DNA from: a virus
DNA: 26,248 nucleotides
Reading direction: 5' to 3' (one strand)
Virus record (IMG/VR): IMGVR_UViG_3300031227_000359
Span: 1 to 26,248 of that record
In this document: piece by piece, positions 5,640 through 13,405 of the stretch
How positions within the stretch are numbered: the first letter of the stretch is position 1
Layout: each line of letters begins with the position of its first letter
Made by a program: the position numbers and the translations under genes
The notes under the pieces: generated by a model
What the model was told of the DNA's origin: nothing
The model's database searches: none
What the model saw: the letters and a program-made list of their open reading frames with translations, nothing else

Positions 5640-5837
5640 TCAGACTAAAAGGAAATTGCACGGCTCGTCACTTCGCCCGTTCGATCCGTGGATGATGTGG
5701 TGAACCCAGCATCCCCCCACCCAGGCACACTGGCCAATGGGCCGGTGACACACTTGGCACCGATTCTGGTGAGAGTCGCCTTTGCGCCACCGCTCGCGTG
5801 CTTCCTGATCGGTGATCGGGTGTGCTTTTTCAAACAT
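5640..5837 (-). CDS. HNH-like zinc protein, apparently truncated
   Basis: This 65-residue protein has CQVC (about residues 26-29), VHHIIHG with the paired histidines of an HNH motif, and then GRSDEPCNFLLV at the C-terminus. HNH proteins of this type normally continue with a second CxxCH after the LLV strand. Here a TGA follows at once, and no cysteines are found in the other frames, so the second zinc-binding half is missing. It overlaps the stop of the replication gene by eight bases. It is either a degenerate HNH endonuclease or a minimal DNA-binding remnant. Confidence 0.6.
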   Translation of the reverse strand: MFEKAHPITDQEARERWRKGDSHQNRCQVCHRPIGQCAWVGGCWVHHIIHGSNGRSDEPCNFLLV

Positions 5838-6993
5838 CGTCAACCGCCTTTGGTTTCGCTGGCTCGGGCACCACCACCGCGTCCAGCATTGCATTCAGGT
5901 CCAGCCCCTCCGATCGGGGCCGCTTCCATAAGCACGTTTTGAAGAGTCCGAGTGGCTTCCGCGGACTCCCTCGTAGCGTCTCATCCAAGGCCGTGTGCCA
6001 CCAATCCACCGACAGCCTCGTCACCGCCAAGTAGGCCGCACGCAGCAGCAAACACCGATCCTCTGGCTTCATGGGCGCTCGGTCCCAATTCCGCTTCGGC
6101 CAGAGTTTGTTTGTTGCTTCGACGTGCATCCGATTGGCGGTCGTCCAGTTTTCCGAATCCCGCCCCTCTTCTGAAAATCCGACCTGGACACCGGCCGGTC
6201 CGGTTCTATTCACTTCCGTTCTATTCCGTTCCGTTCCGTTCCGTTCCAGGGCAGGTGCCTGCGGGATTACCGCAGGCACACCGCAGGCAACTGCGGGGGT
6301 GTTTTTGGGAATCCAGCTTTTGCCACAAAGCTTTATCACGTCACTAGTTGTGACAACGTTATACTCAAACTTTGCGTGGCATTTTCGGCACAAAAAAATC
6401 ACACACAAGTCGGCGTCGTCGCCCCCGTCATTGGCGTCGTCTGCCCCGTAGCCGACAAGGTGATGCGCTAAAATGTTTGATGCGCGCTGCCATGATTGCT
6501 GGTTCGACGACGCGCCGCACCACTGACAAGCGTCGGGGCGTGACGTAACCGTGCCAAATGGAGTGACAATTGGTTTTTCCGCCTTTAATGCCCTGTTTAT
6601 CCGTGCGTTCGCTCTCGACTTAGTTTTTTTGGTGAACTTATGTGCGACGTTTCCGGGCGCGTCTATATGTTCGATCCACCCTATGTCATCGGATGCAAGC
6701 ACCTCTAGTGTGCGCGCGATGACGGCCTCGGGCGCGCCTACCATTATTGCGAGCGACTTGGCAGTGTGCGCCACGCACGCATTCTTAACAAGCGTTCCTC
6801 GCGGAACACATTTACTGGCAATTTGCACGAGAAAAATCCAGGCACCATACAGAGTAGTCCCGTCACTTTCGGCCATCAGCGTGCGAAACCCACTGCTGTC
6901 GTGACGGTTTGGAATTGGCACCCAGGACATTTTAGTCATGTCTCGCGTTCGGTTGTTTTCAAACAGTTTATCCCAATCCCTTACTCGCCACAT
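5830..6993 (-). CDS. Replication-organizer-like protein with an HNH domain
   Basis: This 387-residue protein has a helical N-terminal region (residues 1-120) typical of phage replisome organizers. TLYGAWIFLVQIAS and HTAKSLAIMVGAPEAVIARTLEVLASDDIGWIE form a winged-helix-like unit. Residues 155-206 carry an HNH-type module: C156/C159, H177-H178 and C202/C205-H206. A low-complexity linker follows (RNGTERNRTEVNRT, residues 251-264), encoded by a TTCNN array, then a C-terminal helical region (280-370). The start at 6993 is chosen for its GGAGGG eight bases upstream, with the site placed in a small hairpin. The position next to recombination genes fits a replication initiator; binding to an origin within the gene is inference. 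Confidence 0.7.
   Translation of the reverse strand: MWRVRDWDKLFENNRTRDMTKMSWVPIPNRHDSSGFRTLMAESDGTTLYGAWIFLVQIASKCVPRGTLVKNACVAHTAKSLAIMVGAPEAVIARTLEVLASDDIGWIEHIDAPGNVAHKFTKKTKSRANARINRALKAEKPIVTPFGTVTSRPDACQWCGASSNQQSWQRASNILAHHLVGYGADDANDGGDDADLCVIFLCRKCHAKFEYNVVTTSDVIKLCGKSWIPKNTPAVACGVPAVIPQAPALERNGTERNRTEVNRTGPAGVQVGFSEEGRDSENWTTANRMHVEATNKLWPKRNWDRAPMKPEDRCLLLRAAYLAVTRLSVDWWHTALDETLRGSPRKPLGLFKTCLWKRPRSEGLDLNAMLDAVVVPEPAKPKAVDDV
6204..6248 (+). repeat. In-phase TTCNN pentamer array inside the replication gene
   Basis: Nine consecutive five-base units on the plus strand: TTCTA, TTCAC, TTCCG, TTCTA, four TTCCG and TTCCA. The unit length is not a multiple of three, so the periodicity is a property of the DNA and not of the protein. 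The array lies between the HNH domain and the C-terminal region. In lambda-type phages origin repeats lie inside the initiator gene, so this is a candidate origin element. Confidence 0.7.
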
Positions 6994-7250
6994 CTGGAAG
7001 CCCTCCAGACCTTCGCGTGCCCCGCCTGCCGTGTCCTGGTTTTGCCGCCTGTCCACACGATCGCTCGCATCCGCGCCAGTGAGACGCAGCCGTGGGCCAC
7101 TGTAGATGGCGGGAATCGTTTCCGTAGCAGCCAGCAGATGGCCGGGACCGTCATGCCGCCACACCGTGCGCGCCGCAACTGGCGGAAGATGCTCAGTGCG
7201 GCGCGCGTCGGCGGGCTACGTTTCAGTAAGTGGCGAAGGTCCATGTCCAT
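6981..7250 (-). CDS. Small basic protein, winged-helix-like
   Basis: This 89-residue basic protein contains GGMTVPAICWLLRKRFPPSTVAHGCVSLARMRAIVWTGGKTRTRQAGHAKVW, which reads like a winged helix: a helix after MTV, a recognition segment STVAHGCVSL, and a wing with the basic turn GGKTRTRQAG. The ATG at 7250 has AGGAA nine bases upstream; an ATG two codons later is an alternative. It overlaps the start of the replication gene by 13 bases, implying coupled translation. A role as a DNA-binding partner in replication is inferred from fold and position. Confidence 0.6.
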   Translation of the reverse strand: MDMDLRHLLKRSPPTRAALSIFRQLRRARCGGMTVPAICWLLRKRFPPSTVAHGCVSLARMRAIVWTGGKTRTRQAGHAKVWRASRCGE

Positions 7251-7278
7251 ACCGTGAGATTCCTATGTCGATCCGTCT

Positions 7279-8259
7279 CTACTCTCCCGCCACCGCCGAC
7301 GGCAGCATTGTTTTCTGGCCGCCCCGAGCCCCGTGAATGGCGGCTTTTCGTGTTTTGATCGCGCCGGAACACCGCCCGCGATTCTCTACCGTCCAGGCCG
7401 CAGGGATGCCTTTCGCCGCGTCATCGCATTCCTTCGGTGTGTTGAGTGAATTCACGTCGTCGATAAACTGGGCCACGGCGTCGGCCTCGTCGGCACTGGC
7501 TGGCTCGGCAGCGGGTGGTTGCTCGACGGCTGGCTCGCTCGTTGTGTCGATTTCCACCGGCGGTTGCTTGTCGGATGTCTCGGTGGGTTGGCCTGACAGC
7601 AGGAGTTCCACTCGCTTCTGGTTGTCGCTGGCCTGCTCGCGGCTCACGTCCTCCACTTCCTCGACGGTCTGCATCCCCATGAGCACCTCGGGGTAGTTGG
7701 TGCGAATCAGGTACGTCCCCGCGCGATAGACGAACATAAGCTCCGGCATCGTGGTCCACTTCGATTTCTGGCCGCTCTTCGTCGCGTCCCATCCCTCGGC
7801 CTTCACCATTTTCCAGGTGACTTTGGGGCCGGTGATCCGGTCGCCGGTTTCGCGGTCGATACACCACGCCTGACAGCCGTACTCGGCGCCCTCGCCCGAG
7901 AAGGTGGTTTTGAGCGTGCCCTTGATTTTGCCGGATGCGTTCAGTAGGGCGATGGCCAGCTTGCCCTCGAAGCCCGGCTTGCCGTGGACGATGTAGGTTG
8001 ACTGCATCAGCATGAACGGGTCTACATTCATACGGATCGCCAGTTGACAGACGATGAAACAGTCGTCGGGTTTTTTCTGGAACTGCATCGGGACAAGGCA
8101 CGAACGGCTGTACCCCAACGCGACTCGCCAGAGGTGGTCAAAGGCGCTTTTATCCGTCAGAAACGCTAGCGGATTTCTGGTCAGTTCGCCCGGCTGTTGG
8201 CACGCGGGAAAACTCGTTTCCTCTGGTTTCGGCGGGGCTAGTGCGGTTGTCGGTTCCAT
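7279..8259 (-). CDS. recT: RecT-family single-strand annealing protein
   Basis: This 326-residue protein matches RecT in its central region. SCLVPMQFQKKPDDCFIVCQLAIRMNVDPFMLMQSTYIVHGKPGFEGKLAIALLNASG (about residues 53-110) is the conserved core. The segment ITGPKVTWKMVKAEGW and the tyrosine/tryptophan-rich strands that follow also fit. The C-terminal third (220-326) is acidic and proline-rich with no clear fold. RecT anneals and exchanges strands with single-stranded DNA produced by a partner exonuclease, here the gene directly upstream at 8276-9148. ATG 8259 follows AAGGAAAGAAAC. The gene is cytoplasmic and early. Confidence 0.85.
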   Translation of the reverse strand: MEPTTALAPPKPEETSFPACQQPGELTRNPLAFLTDKSAFDHLWRVALGYSRSCLVPMQFQKKPDDCFIVCQLAIRMNVDPFMLMQSTYIVHGKPGFEGKLAIALLNASGKIKGTLKTTFSGEGAEYGCQAWCIDRETGDRITGPKVTWKMVKAEGWDATKSGQKSKWTTMPELMFVYRAGTYLIRTNYPEVLMGMQTVEEVEDVSREQASDNQKRVELLLSGQPTETSDKQPPVEIDTTSEPAVEQPPAAEPASADEADAVAQFIDDVNSLNTPKECDDAAKGIPAAWTVENRGRCSGAIKTRKAAIHGARGGQKTMLPSAVAGE

Positions 8260-8275
8260 GTTTCTTTCCTTGGTT

Positions 8276-9148
8276 CTAATAGGATTGATACGCTTTGCGT
8301 GGAAGGTTCAGTTTATTGACGGTGTTGTGCCCCTCGCGGTGCCAGTCGTCGATCGCAATCCGGGTGTGTAGGTCGGCGATCGCTTCGCGGAGTCGGATGA
8401 ACCCGAGCTCCAGCATTTCCTTATCGCACACGTAGACTTGGCAGATGTACGGGGCCGCAACCTGGACGGTGATAAACATAAACGCTTCGGGTGTGGTGCC
8501 GAGCACCTCTTCCGCCGCCTCCGTATAGGCCGCCGCTTGCACGTGGTATTTGAAGTCGAGGCAGGCAAATGGAAAGCCCCGCTCCGTCGGGTCGGCCGCC
8601 GTTTTGAGGTCGAGGACAATCCCATTGCCAACGCGAACCAGCTTGTCGATCCGACCACGCAGGGGAAGCCCGGTAGATTCATCCCGCCAGAACACCGCCA
8701 GCTCGTTGTCGCCGGACAGTTCCAACAGGGCCATCGCCTTCGTGTTGGCGCGGACGGATTCGATACTCCGCTTGATCGGCTCCGCTTCGCTTTCCTTGAG
8801 CCATAATTCGCCGGGGTGATTGGCGACAAACGCCTTCCATTCGCTCCCGGCCCGCGATCCGCTCTTCGACAAAACGTTTTGCGGAATAACGCGAGGCTCG
8901 ATGCCCTGTAGCAACGCCTCGTGGACCGCCGTGCCCAGCTTCATCGCCGGCGACGGGGCTTTCTGGTGATCGGGCAGCTTGGCAATGTGGCGGCCCCAGA
9001 ATAGTTCCGGCTGTTCCGGCAGCAGCTTCAGTTGCGAAACACTCCACTCCGGCCGCGTGTGGTAGTCGTCGTCGGCAAGGTCGGCAATGGTGCGCGTTGC
9101 CACGCCTTTCGCTTCGACCTCTTCCGTGATTGCGTCGTTCACTTCCAT
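8276..9148 (-). CDS. RecE-like PD-(D/E)XK exonuclease
   Basis: This 290-residue protein carries the RecE/AddB-type nuclease motifs in order: GTAVHEALL with His76, NELAVFW with Glu149, LRGRIDKLV with Asp168, VLDLKTA with Asp180 and Lys182, then YHVQAAAYTEA with Gln204 and Tyr208. This is the full active-site set of the family. Such enzymes degrade the 5' strand of double-stranded DNA ends and hand the single strand to RecT, the next gene. The start at 9148 follows GAGGAGTTGTAGT and sits directly after the previous stop (TAGT-ATG). Confidence 0.85.
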   Translation of the reverse strand: MEVNDAITEEVEAKGVATRTIADLADDDYHTRPEWSVSQLKLLPEQPELFWGRHIAKLPDHQKAPSPAMKLGTAVHEALLQGIEPRVIPQNVLSKSGSRAGSEWKAFVANHPGELWLKESEAEPIKRSIESVRANTKAMALLELSGDNELAVFWRDESTGLPLRGRIDKLVRVGNGIVLDLKTAADPTERGFPFACLDFKYHVQAAAYTEAAEEVLGTTPEAFMFITVQVAAPYICQVYVCDKEMLELGFIRLREAIADLHTRIAIDDWHREGHNTVNKLNLPRKAYQSY

Positions 9149-9149
9149 A

Positions 9150-9386
9150 CTACAACTCCTCCTCGGTAGCTTTTGGCGGGGCCTCCAGAAACAGCGGCTT
9201 CCCGTAATTCCTAGATTGCGATCCGATGCCCTCCACTGGACAAAACAGCCGCGCGACGTAGCCTAGCATTTCGTCGTAACACAGGCCGTCAGCGATGAAT
9301 AAGTGACCTGGGACGCTCTCGCTGATAACAATGAACCCCGATCCGCCACGCTCTCGTGAGACAGTAATTCTGCAAACGTCGTACAT
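9150..9386 (-). CDS. Small protein of unknown function
   Basis: Seventy-eight residues from ATG 9386, starting MYDVCRITVSRERGGSGF. The protein is probably a small beta-rich domain (YDVCRITVSRE, GFIVISESV, HLFIADGLCYDEMLGYVARLF) with a disordered acidic tail (APPKATEEEL). The frame is open to 9488, but that would overlap the preceding gene by 37 bases, and AGGAAACACAGAA before 9386 supports the shorter form. The tail encodes the ribosome site of the nuclease gene. No family is recognised. Confidence 0.6.
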   Translation of the reverse strand: MYDVCRITVSRERGGSGFIVISESVPGHLFIADGLCYDEMLGYVARLFCPVEGIGSQSRNYGKPLFLEAPPKATEEEL

Positions 9387-9451
9387 TTCTGTGTTTCCTT
9401 CCTTGTATGGTGGGGAGTCCGGCACGTTAAGCCGGATGGCTTTTGCCGCAG

Positions 9452-10129
9452 CTACTCGCCAACCTCTGCCCCCCGTGTGTCTCGCCAAGCGGTCGCCGCG
9501 TTTTCTAGTCGGGCCGCCACGATGGATGAGTCCGATTCGCGGATCATCGCCGCAAGGCCGTCGAGAAAGCCGGGAATGAGGCCGCAGTCTTCCGTGGTTT
9601 TAAAGGCTTCCCATAGTTCTTGCGTTGCCTCGGCCAGCCAACCGGCGTGATGATCCTCCACCACCGGCTCCGACTCGCATTCAATGGCTTCCTCCTCCTC
9701 CTCTTCCGGTTTGTACTGTCGCGGTTCCACTGCGTCGGCGGGCGTGTTCCACTCCTTGACCGTCTCTTTGATGATCGCGGCTGTCAGCGGCTTGTCACCT
9801 GCCTTTTCAGTGGCAAGGCCGAGCACCTCTTGGCGTTGGTCTTCTTGGACGCGGGCGAGTTCGCGGGCTTGACGCTCGCTTGAAAGTGATACCATGGTAT
9901 CACTTTGGATTTTGGCCGCCGAGATAAGTTGTCGTGCCCGGCCATGCGTGAACCCCCATCGCTCTTGGCAGTAGGACGCAAACGTCTCGTGGCTGCATCG
10001 GTACAGCTTTGAGTTGTGTATCTCCCGCAGGGCGTTGCCCACCTCGCGGAACGCATGACATCCTCGCTCGATGGTTTTTTCGCAACGGGAAAACAACCCC
10101 TCTTCTATATTTGTTAATGCCGTGGTCAT
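9452..10129 (-). CDS. DNA-binding-like protein with DUF3102-type N-terminus
   Basis: This 225-residue protein begins with a region familiar from phage and integrative-element proteins: ALREIHNSKLYRCSHETFASYCQERWGFTHGRARQLISAAKI (about residues 33-74). The last part of this resembles an HTH recognition unit. After a central helical part comes a strongly acidic run (residues 143-155, EEEEEEAIECESE) and a C-terminal helical domain (EATQELWEAFKTTED...RLENAATAW). ATG 10129 follows GGAGGACACGGA. A role in plasmid or phage DNA handling is plausible; the exact function is unknown. Confidence 0.65.
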   Translation of the reverse strand: MTTALTNIEEGLFSRCEKTIERGCHAFREVGNALREIHNSKLYRCSHETFASYCQERWGFTHGRARQLISAAKIQSDTMVSLSSERQARELARVQEDQRQEVLGLATEKAGDKPLTAAIIKETVKEWNTPADAVEPRQYKPEEEEEEAIECESEPVVEDHHAGWLAEATQELWEAFKTTEDCGLIPGFLDGLAAMIRESDSSIVAARLENAATAWRDTRGAEVGE

Positions 10130-10142
10130 TCCGTGTCCTCCG

Positions 10143-11021
10143 TTAATTTAAGCCAGCCATGTCGGCAATGATGGCCGTGATTTTCACGTAAGCGTTTGAC
10201 AAAACTTCCGTAACGTCACCCGCTGCCTTCTCTGCTTCCTCGGAAACTTCCGGTATTTCGATAGCCGAGACAGCACTAGCGACGGCAGCCAGCTTCACGC
10301 GATCCGGCCGCAACGCTTCCGCCTTGATACGCGCCGCCTCCTCTGCCTCGGCGTATGCCTTGGCCTCCGCCGCTTGCCGGGCAATCCGATTTTCCGTGTC
10401 AATCTTGGCCTGCTCTGCCGCCGCCGCCGCGCGCCGTTGCGTTTCGATTTCCCGCTGACGAGCTTCCTCGATATCAGCCAGCCGCTGCCGCTCGGCTTCG
10501 ACCTCCGCCCGCGCCGTGTCAATCTTGGCCTGCTCTGCTTCGATTGCCGCTCTCTCGGCCTCAAGTGCCTCACGTTCGATGCGAAGCCGCTCGACTTCGG
10601 CGTCGTGTTCCGCCTTGGCACGAGCCGCCTCAGCTTCGGCCTTGGCCTTCTCTTCGGCCTCCGCTTTCAGCCTCGCGGCGTTGCGGATGGCTTCCTTCTC
10701 GGCTTCGTGCTTTTCCTCTTCCGCCTGGAGGTGTGATTCGATGGGTTCCAACAGCGCCTTGATCCGCCGGGCTTCGCCGTCCACTTCCTGGCCGTACTTC
10801 AAAGCGTCGGCTTTCAGTTCCTTGCGGACTTTTTCGACCTCACATCGCTTTGCTCTGACGTTCATTCGGGCGCGATGCACAAGCTCAAACCCCGCCCTGT
10901 CGCTCACGTCGGCAATGTGGAGCGGAAGGTACTCTTTTCCCAGTTCCGCAATCGCCGTGTCGGTTGGCGAGAAGCGGGCGAGTTGTGTTGCCGTGTCGGG
11001 TGGTGCGAAAATCGCGGTCAT
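10143..11021 (-). CDS. Long coiled-coil protein (DUF1351-like)
   Basis: This 292-residue protein begins with TAIFAPPDTATQLARFSPTDTAIAELGKEY and then has RMNVRAKRCEVEKVRKELKADALKYGQEVDGEARRIKALLEPIESHL. This is the pattern of a phage coiled-coil family that often lies beside recT and ssb genes. Residues 95-245 are an almost uninterrupted alanine/glutamate/lysine/arginine coiled coil, and a short globular C-terminus follows (VASAVSAIEIPEVSEE). ATG 11021 follows GGAGGCTAC; a TTG four codons upstream is less likely. It probably accompanies the recombination genes downstream. Confidence 0.7.
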   Translation of the reverse strand: MTAIFAPPDTATQLARFSPTDTAIAELGKEYLPLHIADVSDRAGFELVHRARMNVRAKRCEVEKVRKELKADALKYGQEVDGEARRIKALLEPIESHLQAEEEKHEAEKEAIRNAARLKAEAEEKAKAEAEAARAKAEHDAEVERLRIEREALEAERAAIEAEQAKIDTARAEVEAERQRLADIEEARQREIETQRRAAAAAEQAKIDTENRIARQAAEAKAYAEAEEAARIKAEALRPDRVKLAAVASAVSAIEIPEVSEEAEKAAGDVTEVLSNAYVKITAIIADMAGLN

Positions 11022-11045
11022 CGTAGCCTCCAAGGGTAAAGTGGT

Positions 11046-11270
11046 TTAGTCTGTTTTCGGCGGTCGCGCCCCACCGGCGGCGAGTCCGTCAACGAAGTTG
11101 TGAATGAGGTTGACGGATTCCTGCCGCTGTGCCTGGATATACCGCAATGTGTTGGCCCCGAACTCCAACGACTTGCCCGTGCGGTCCAGCATAATGTCTC
11201 GCAACTCATCGGCGAGCGAAGCTGGCGGGATTGTCGAGGTTCCATCGTCGCCTTCTTGGCCTGAGCACAT
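11046..11270 (-). CDS. Small helical protein of unknown function
   Basis: This 74-residue protein contains ASLADELRDIMLDRTGKSLEFGANTLRYIQAQRQESVNLIHNFVDGLA, probably two or three helices. The N-terminus is polar and possibly disordered. ATG 11270 follows AGGAATCCAAACC. It is encoded between the ParB-like and coiled-coil genes in the same operon. No family is recognised and no catalytic motif is visible. Confidence 0.6.
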   Translation of the reverse strand: MCSGQEGDDGTSTIPPASLADELRDIMLDRTGKSLEFGANTLRYIQAQRQESVNLIHNFVDGLAAGGARPPKTD

Positions 11271-11303
11271 GGTTTGGATTCCTTTCGTGGCGTGTGGCTT
11301 CCG

Positions 11304-11942
11304 TTATGGGGTTCCGCCGAGGTCGATGACGAGTTGGCGGAGCCGGTTGTTTTCGGCTTTCAGTGTTGCAACTTGGCTTCGCAGGCTGGTCAGTTCCGTT
11401 TCTTTTGCCTGCCCCTCTTCGGCCACGCCCCCGATGTTCGCCGTGTTGATCGTGCGGCCGTCTTGACCGACGCGATTATCTGACTGGTCAATTTGACCAG
11501 TCGATTCGAGTTCAGTACGATATTTGATTACTGTTGCATGACTGACCCCGACATGCTCGGCAATCTGCCTGTCACTCATCCCCGCGCCCTTCGGATGCAA
11601 CAACGCCGCCTTGACCGCCCTCGCCCTGTCTGCGTTGCTGCGCCGCTGCCCGTGGGCCTGGTTCGCCGCATAGGAGTACCAGCGGGCGTCCTCCACCGTG
11701 CCCTCGTGGATTTCACAATAGAGACCATCGACGCCCCGCTTGTTCATCGCGTGCCAACGATGGAATCCGTCAGCGAGCCAGTGATTGACGCCATCGAAAA
11801 ACACAATGGCGGGTGGAAAGTCCGCATTGCCAGCTTCCATCAAGTACGCATACTCGGCGACGAGTGCCGTGTTAATTCCGGTGCGCGGTTGCGTGTCACC
11901 GTCCAGCCGAATCTTACTGAGCTTGATTGATTTTTTCCTCAC
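11304..11942 (-). CDS. ParB-like protein with HTH and coiled-coil tail
   Basis: This 212-residue protein has an N-terminal ParB/sulfiredoxin-like domain: IKLSKIRLDGDTQPRTG, then WLADGFHRWHAMNKRG at about residues 55-70, the counterpart of the ParB GxxR box. An HTH follows, GMSDRQIAEHVGVSHATVIKYRTEL (residues 120-144). The C-terminus (180-210) is a short coiled coil, TELTSLRSQVATLKAENNRLRQLV, typical of DNA-binding dimerisation. The GTG start at 11942 lies 28 bases inside the upstream gene. It may act in partition or as an early regulator; no ParA gene is seen. Confidence 0.75.
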   Translation of the reverse strand: MRKKSIKLSKIRLDGDTQPRTGINTALVAEYAYLMEAGNADFPPAIVFFDGVNHWLADGFHRWHAMNKRGVDGLYCEIHEGTVEDARWYSYAANQAHGQRRSNADRARAVKAALLHPKGAGMSDRQIAEHVGVSHATVIKYRTELESTGQIDQSDNRVGQDGRTINTANIGGVAEEGQAKETELTSLRSQVATLKAENNRLRQLVIDLGGTP

Positions 11943-12261
11943 GATACAAGCATCCCTTCTTGGTTAGGCGAAAATGAGATTCGTGGCCTATCCGTTTTTT
12001 TTCTACACGGCATCTAACTAGGTGTGCGCTTCCCCACCATGTAGTCAGACTGTGCACGCCACAACGCACCTGAACGTCAATGTCCTCTGTTGTTTCTGCA
12101 TATTTGTGGTTTTTCCGAAAGCGTCGAATCGCACATTCTGGCGCGATATACTTAGACAGTCTTCCGGCTAATTGTGTTGTTGACATCCACACCCCAGGTT
12201 CCATCACGTCCAAAAACCGAACATTGGGGCAAGTCACTCTCGAATAAAGTCTCGGAGGCAT
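11914..12261 (-). CDS. HTH-like protein of unknown function
   Basis: This 115-residue protein has a central segment, STTQLAGRLSKYIAPECAIRRFRKNHKYAETTEDIDVQVRCG, that could be a helix-turn-helix. Paired tryptophans and basic strands follow (TTWWGSAHLVRCRVEKKRIGHESHFRLTKKG). The ATG at 12261 overlaps the TAA of the upstream ParB-like gene by one base. Its DNA is visibly more AT-rich than that of its neighbours, hinting at separate acquisition. Function unknown. Confidence 0.6.
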   Translation of the reverse strand: MPPRLYSRVTCPNVRFLDVMEPGVWMSTTQLAGRLSKYIAPECAIRRFRKNHKYAETTEDIDVQVRCGVHSLTTWWGSAHLVRCRVEKKRIGHESHFRLTKKGCLYREEKINQAQ

Positions 12262-13283
12262 TATTTGCGGCGACCCTTCATTATCAAGGTCATTCGCATT
12301 TCGATCCGCTCCCATAAGTCTGCCGCCGCTTTTGCGTCAGCGACCGTCGTTGTCTGCAATTCTGATAGCGATGCAAACCCCTCGCCTCCCTTGCCGAAAT
12401 CGAGGAAATGAGCGAGTCGGGTCAACTGCGAAATCAATTGATCGCGTCTCGGCCGTGATGGGGCGCGAGGTGAAGCCAACTTAGTTTTCTTGGCGTTTCC
12501 GTAGGTTTTGGCAATGTCGCCAAGTTCCTTTTCGATTTTCTTGACTTCCCGGAGTCGCCCCTCCTCGGATCGCTGTTTCGCAATCCGACCGACAAATTGC
12601 TGTGACTGTTCGCCGGTCGGAATATGCTGGGCAATAAGGTGGCCCATTTTGAAAAATACGCTCGAATCTTGATCGAGCTTAGATTTAGAAAGGACGCCAA
12701 TAACCGACGATGGCACGGCGGCAGTGTTGATTCCATTTTCGGCCAACTGGCTGCGGGTCTTTTCGGTCGCAATATGAGACTTGATCGCGGTTTCCGATGT
12801 GACAAAAAGTTTCGCGGCCTCCTTTGTCGCCATGCCATATTCCGCAACCATGTGGCAGGCATGGGCTTTTCTTTCTTCCCACGTCGCTGCGCCGCCGTGG
12901 CGAACATTGGCAGAGCGGCCAATCACCTCCAACAACAAAGGATCGGTGGTATCGAGATTATAAACCTCGACTAGCGGGTCCTTCTCAACATCCCCATCTG
13001 TGACGAGCAACTTTAGTGCGTTGCATCGCTGGACGCCACTCGTGAGAATGTAGCTGCCTTTACGGTAGGCCACAGGGCGTGGAAACGCATCACCATTGCG
13101 CATTCCCTGGGAATACGTTTTTACTAGGTCATGCCGAATGGGATCGCCAAGGCGAGCCGAATTGTACCCGGATTCCCTGAGGTCGATTTGCGACAGCCGA
13201 ACGGCTATCTTGTCAAAAACAATTCCCAAATCGCGGAAGTCTTTTTCCGCGTACACGTCGTCGGTCCATTGCAACTTCAACAT
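12261..13283 (-). CDS. ParB-like nuclease-domain protein
   Basis: This 340-residue protein has a ParB-type N-terminal domain: VRLSQIDLRESGYNSARLGDPIRHDLVKTYSQGMRNGDAFPRPVAYRKG, then YILTSGVQRCNALKLL at about residues 78-93, where SGVQR takes the place of the usual DGxHR box. A helical middle follows with an HTH-like element (ATKEAAKLFVTSETAIKSHI) and a basic coiled region (RLREVKKIEKELGDIAKTYGNAKKTKL). It shares general architecture with the smaller ParB-like gene at 11304-11942 without obvious close identity. ATG 13283 follows AGGGAG nine bases upstream. A partition or regulatory role is inferred from the fold. Confidence 0.7.
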   Translation of the reverse strand: MLKLQWTDDVYAEKDFRDLGIVFDKIAVRLSQIDLRESGYNSARLGDPIRHDLVKTYSQGMRNGDAFPRPVAYRKGSYILTSGVQRCNALKLLVTDGDVEKDPLVEVYNLDTTDPLLLEVIGRSANVRHGGAATWEERKAHACHMVAEYGMATKEAAKLFVTSETAIKSHIATEKTRSQLAENGINTAAVPSSVIGVLSKSKLDQDSSVFFKMGHLIAQHIPTGEQSQQFVGRIAKQRSEEGRLREVKKIEKELGDIAKTYGNAKKTKLASPRAPSRPRRDQLISQLTRLAHFLDFGKGGEGFASLSELQTTTVADAKAAADLWERIEMRMTLIMKGRRK

Positions 13284-13333
13284 TTCAAAAACTCCCTAAA
13301 AAGGTTGTATCGCACAATCGAAAAAAGATTCAT
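13277..13333 (-). CDS. Possible 18-codon leader peptide
   Basis: An ATG at 13333, with GGTGGAAAA just upstream, opens a frame of 18 codons (MNLFSIVRYNLFREFLKC). It ends in a TGA overlapping the first codons of the ParB-like gene and spans that gene's ribosome site. It could couple translation. The surrounding 122-base gap (13284-13405) otherwise holds only short inverted repeats. Chance occurrence cannot be excluded. Confidence 0.25.
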   Translation of the reverse strand: MNLFSIVRYNLFREFLKC

Positions 13334-13405
13334 TTTTCCACCCGGATCCGCCTCATGCTTCCCCGGGTCGTTCCGTCAAGTGCGGCTCCGTGCCGCTCCC
13401 TCGCG

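Noticed and set aside
7106-7336. Plus-strand frame near the RecT gene end
   Set aside because: It is antisense to the small basic winged-helix-like gene, which overlaps the replication gene start as its neighbours do.
10355-11049. Several plus-strand frames opposite the coiled-coil gene
   Set aside because: They are antisense to the alanine/glutamate-rich coiled coil, whose codon pattern keeps opposite frames open; no ribosome sites or domains.
13284-13405. Terminator between repeat-protein and ParB-like genes
   Set aside because: Short inverted repeats (GCGGC/GCCGC, ACCCGG/CCGGGT) are present but none is followed by a U-run on the minus strand.
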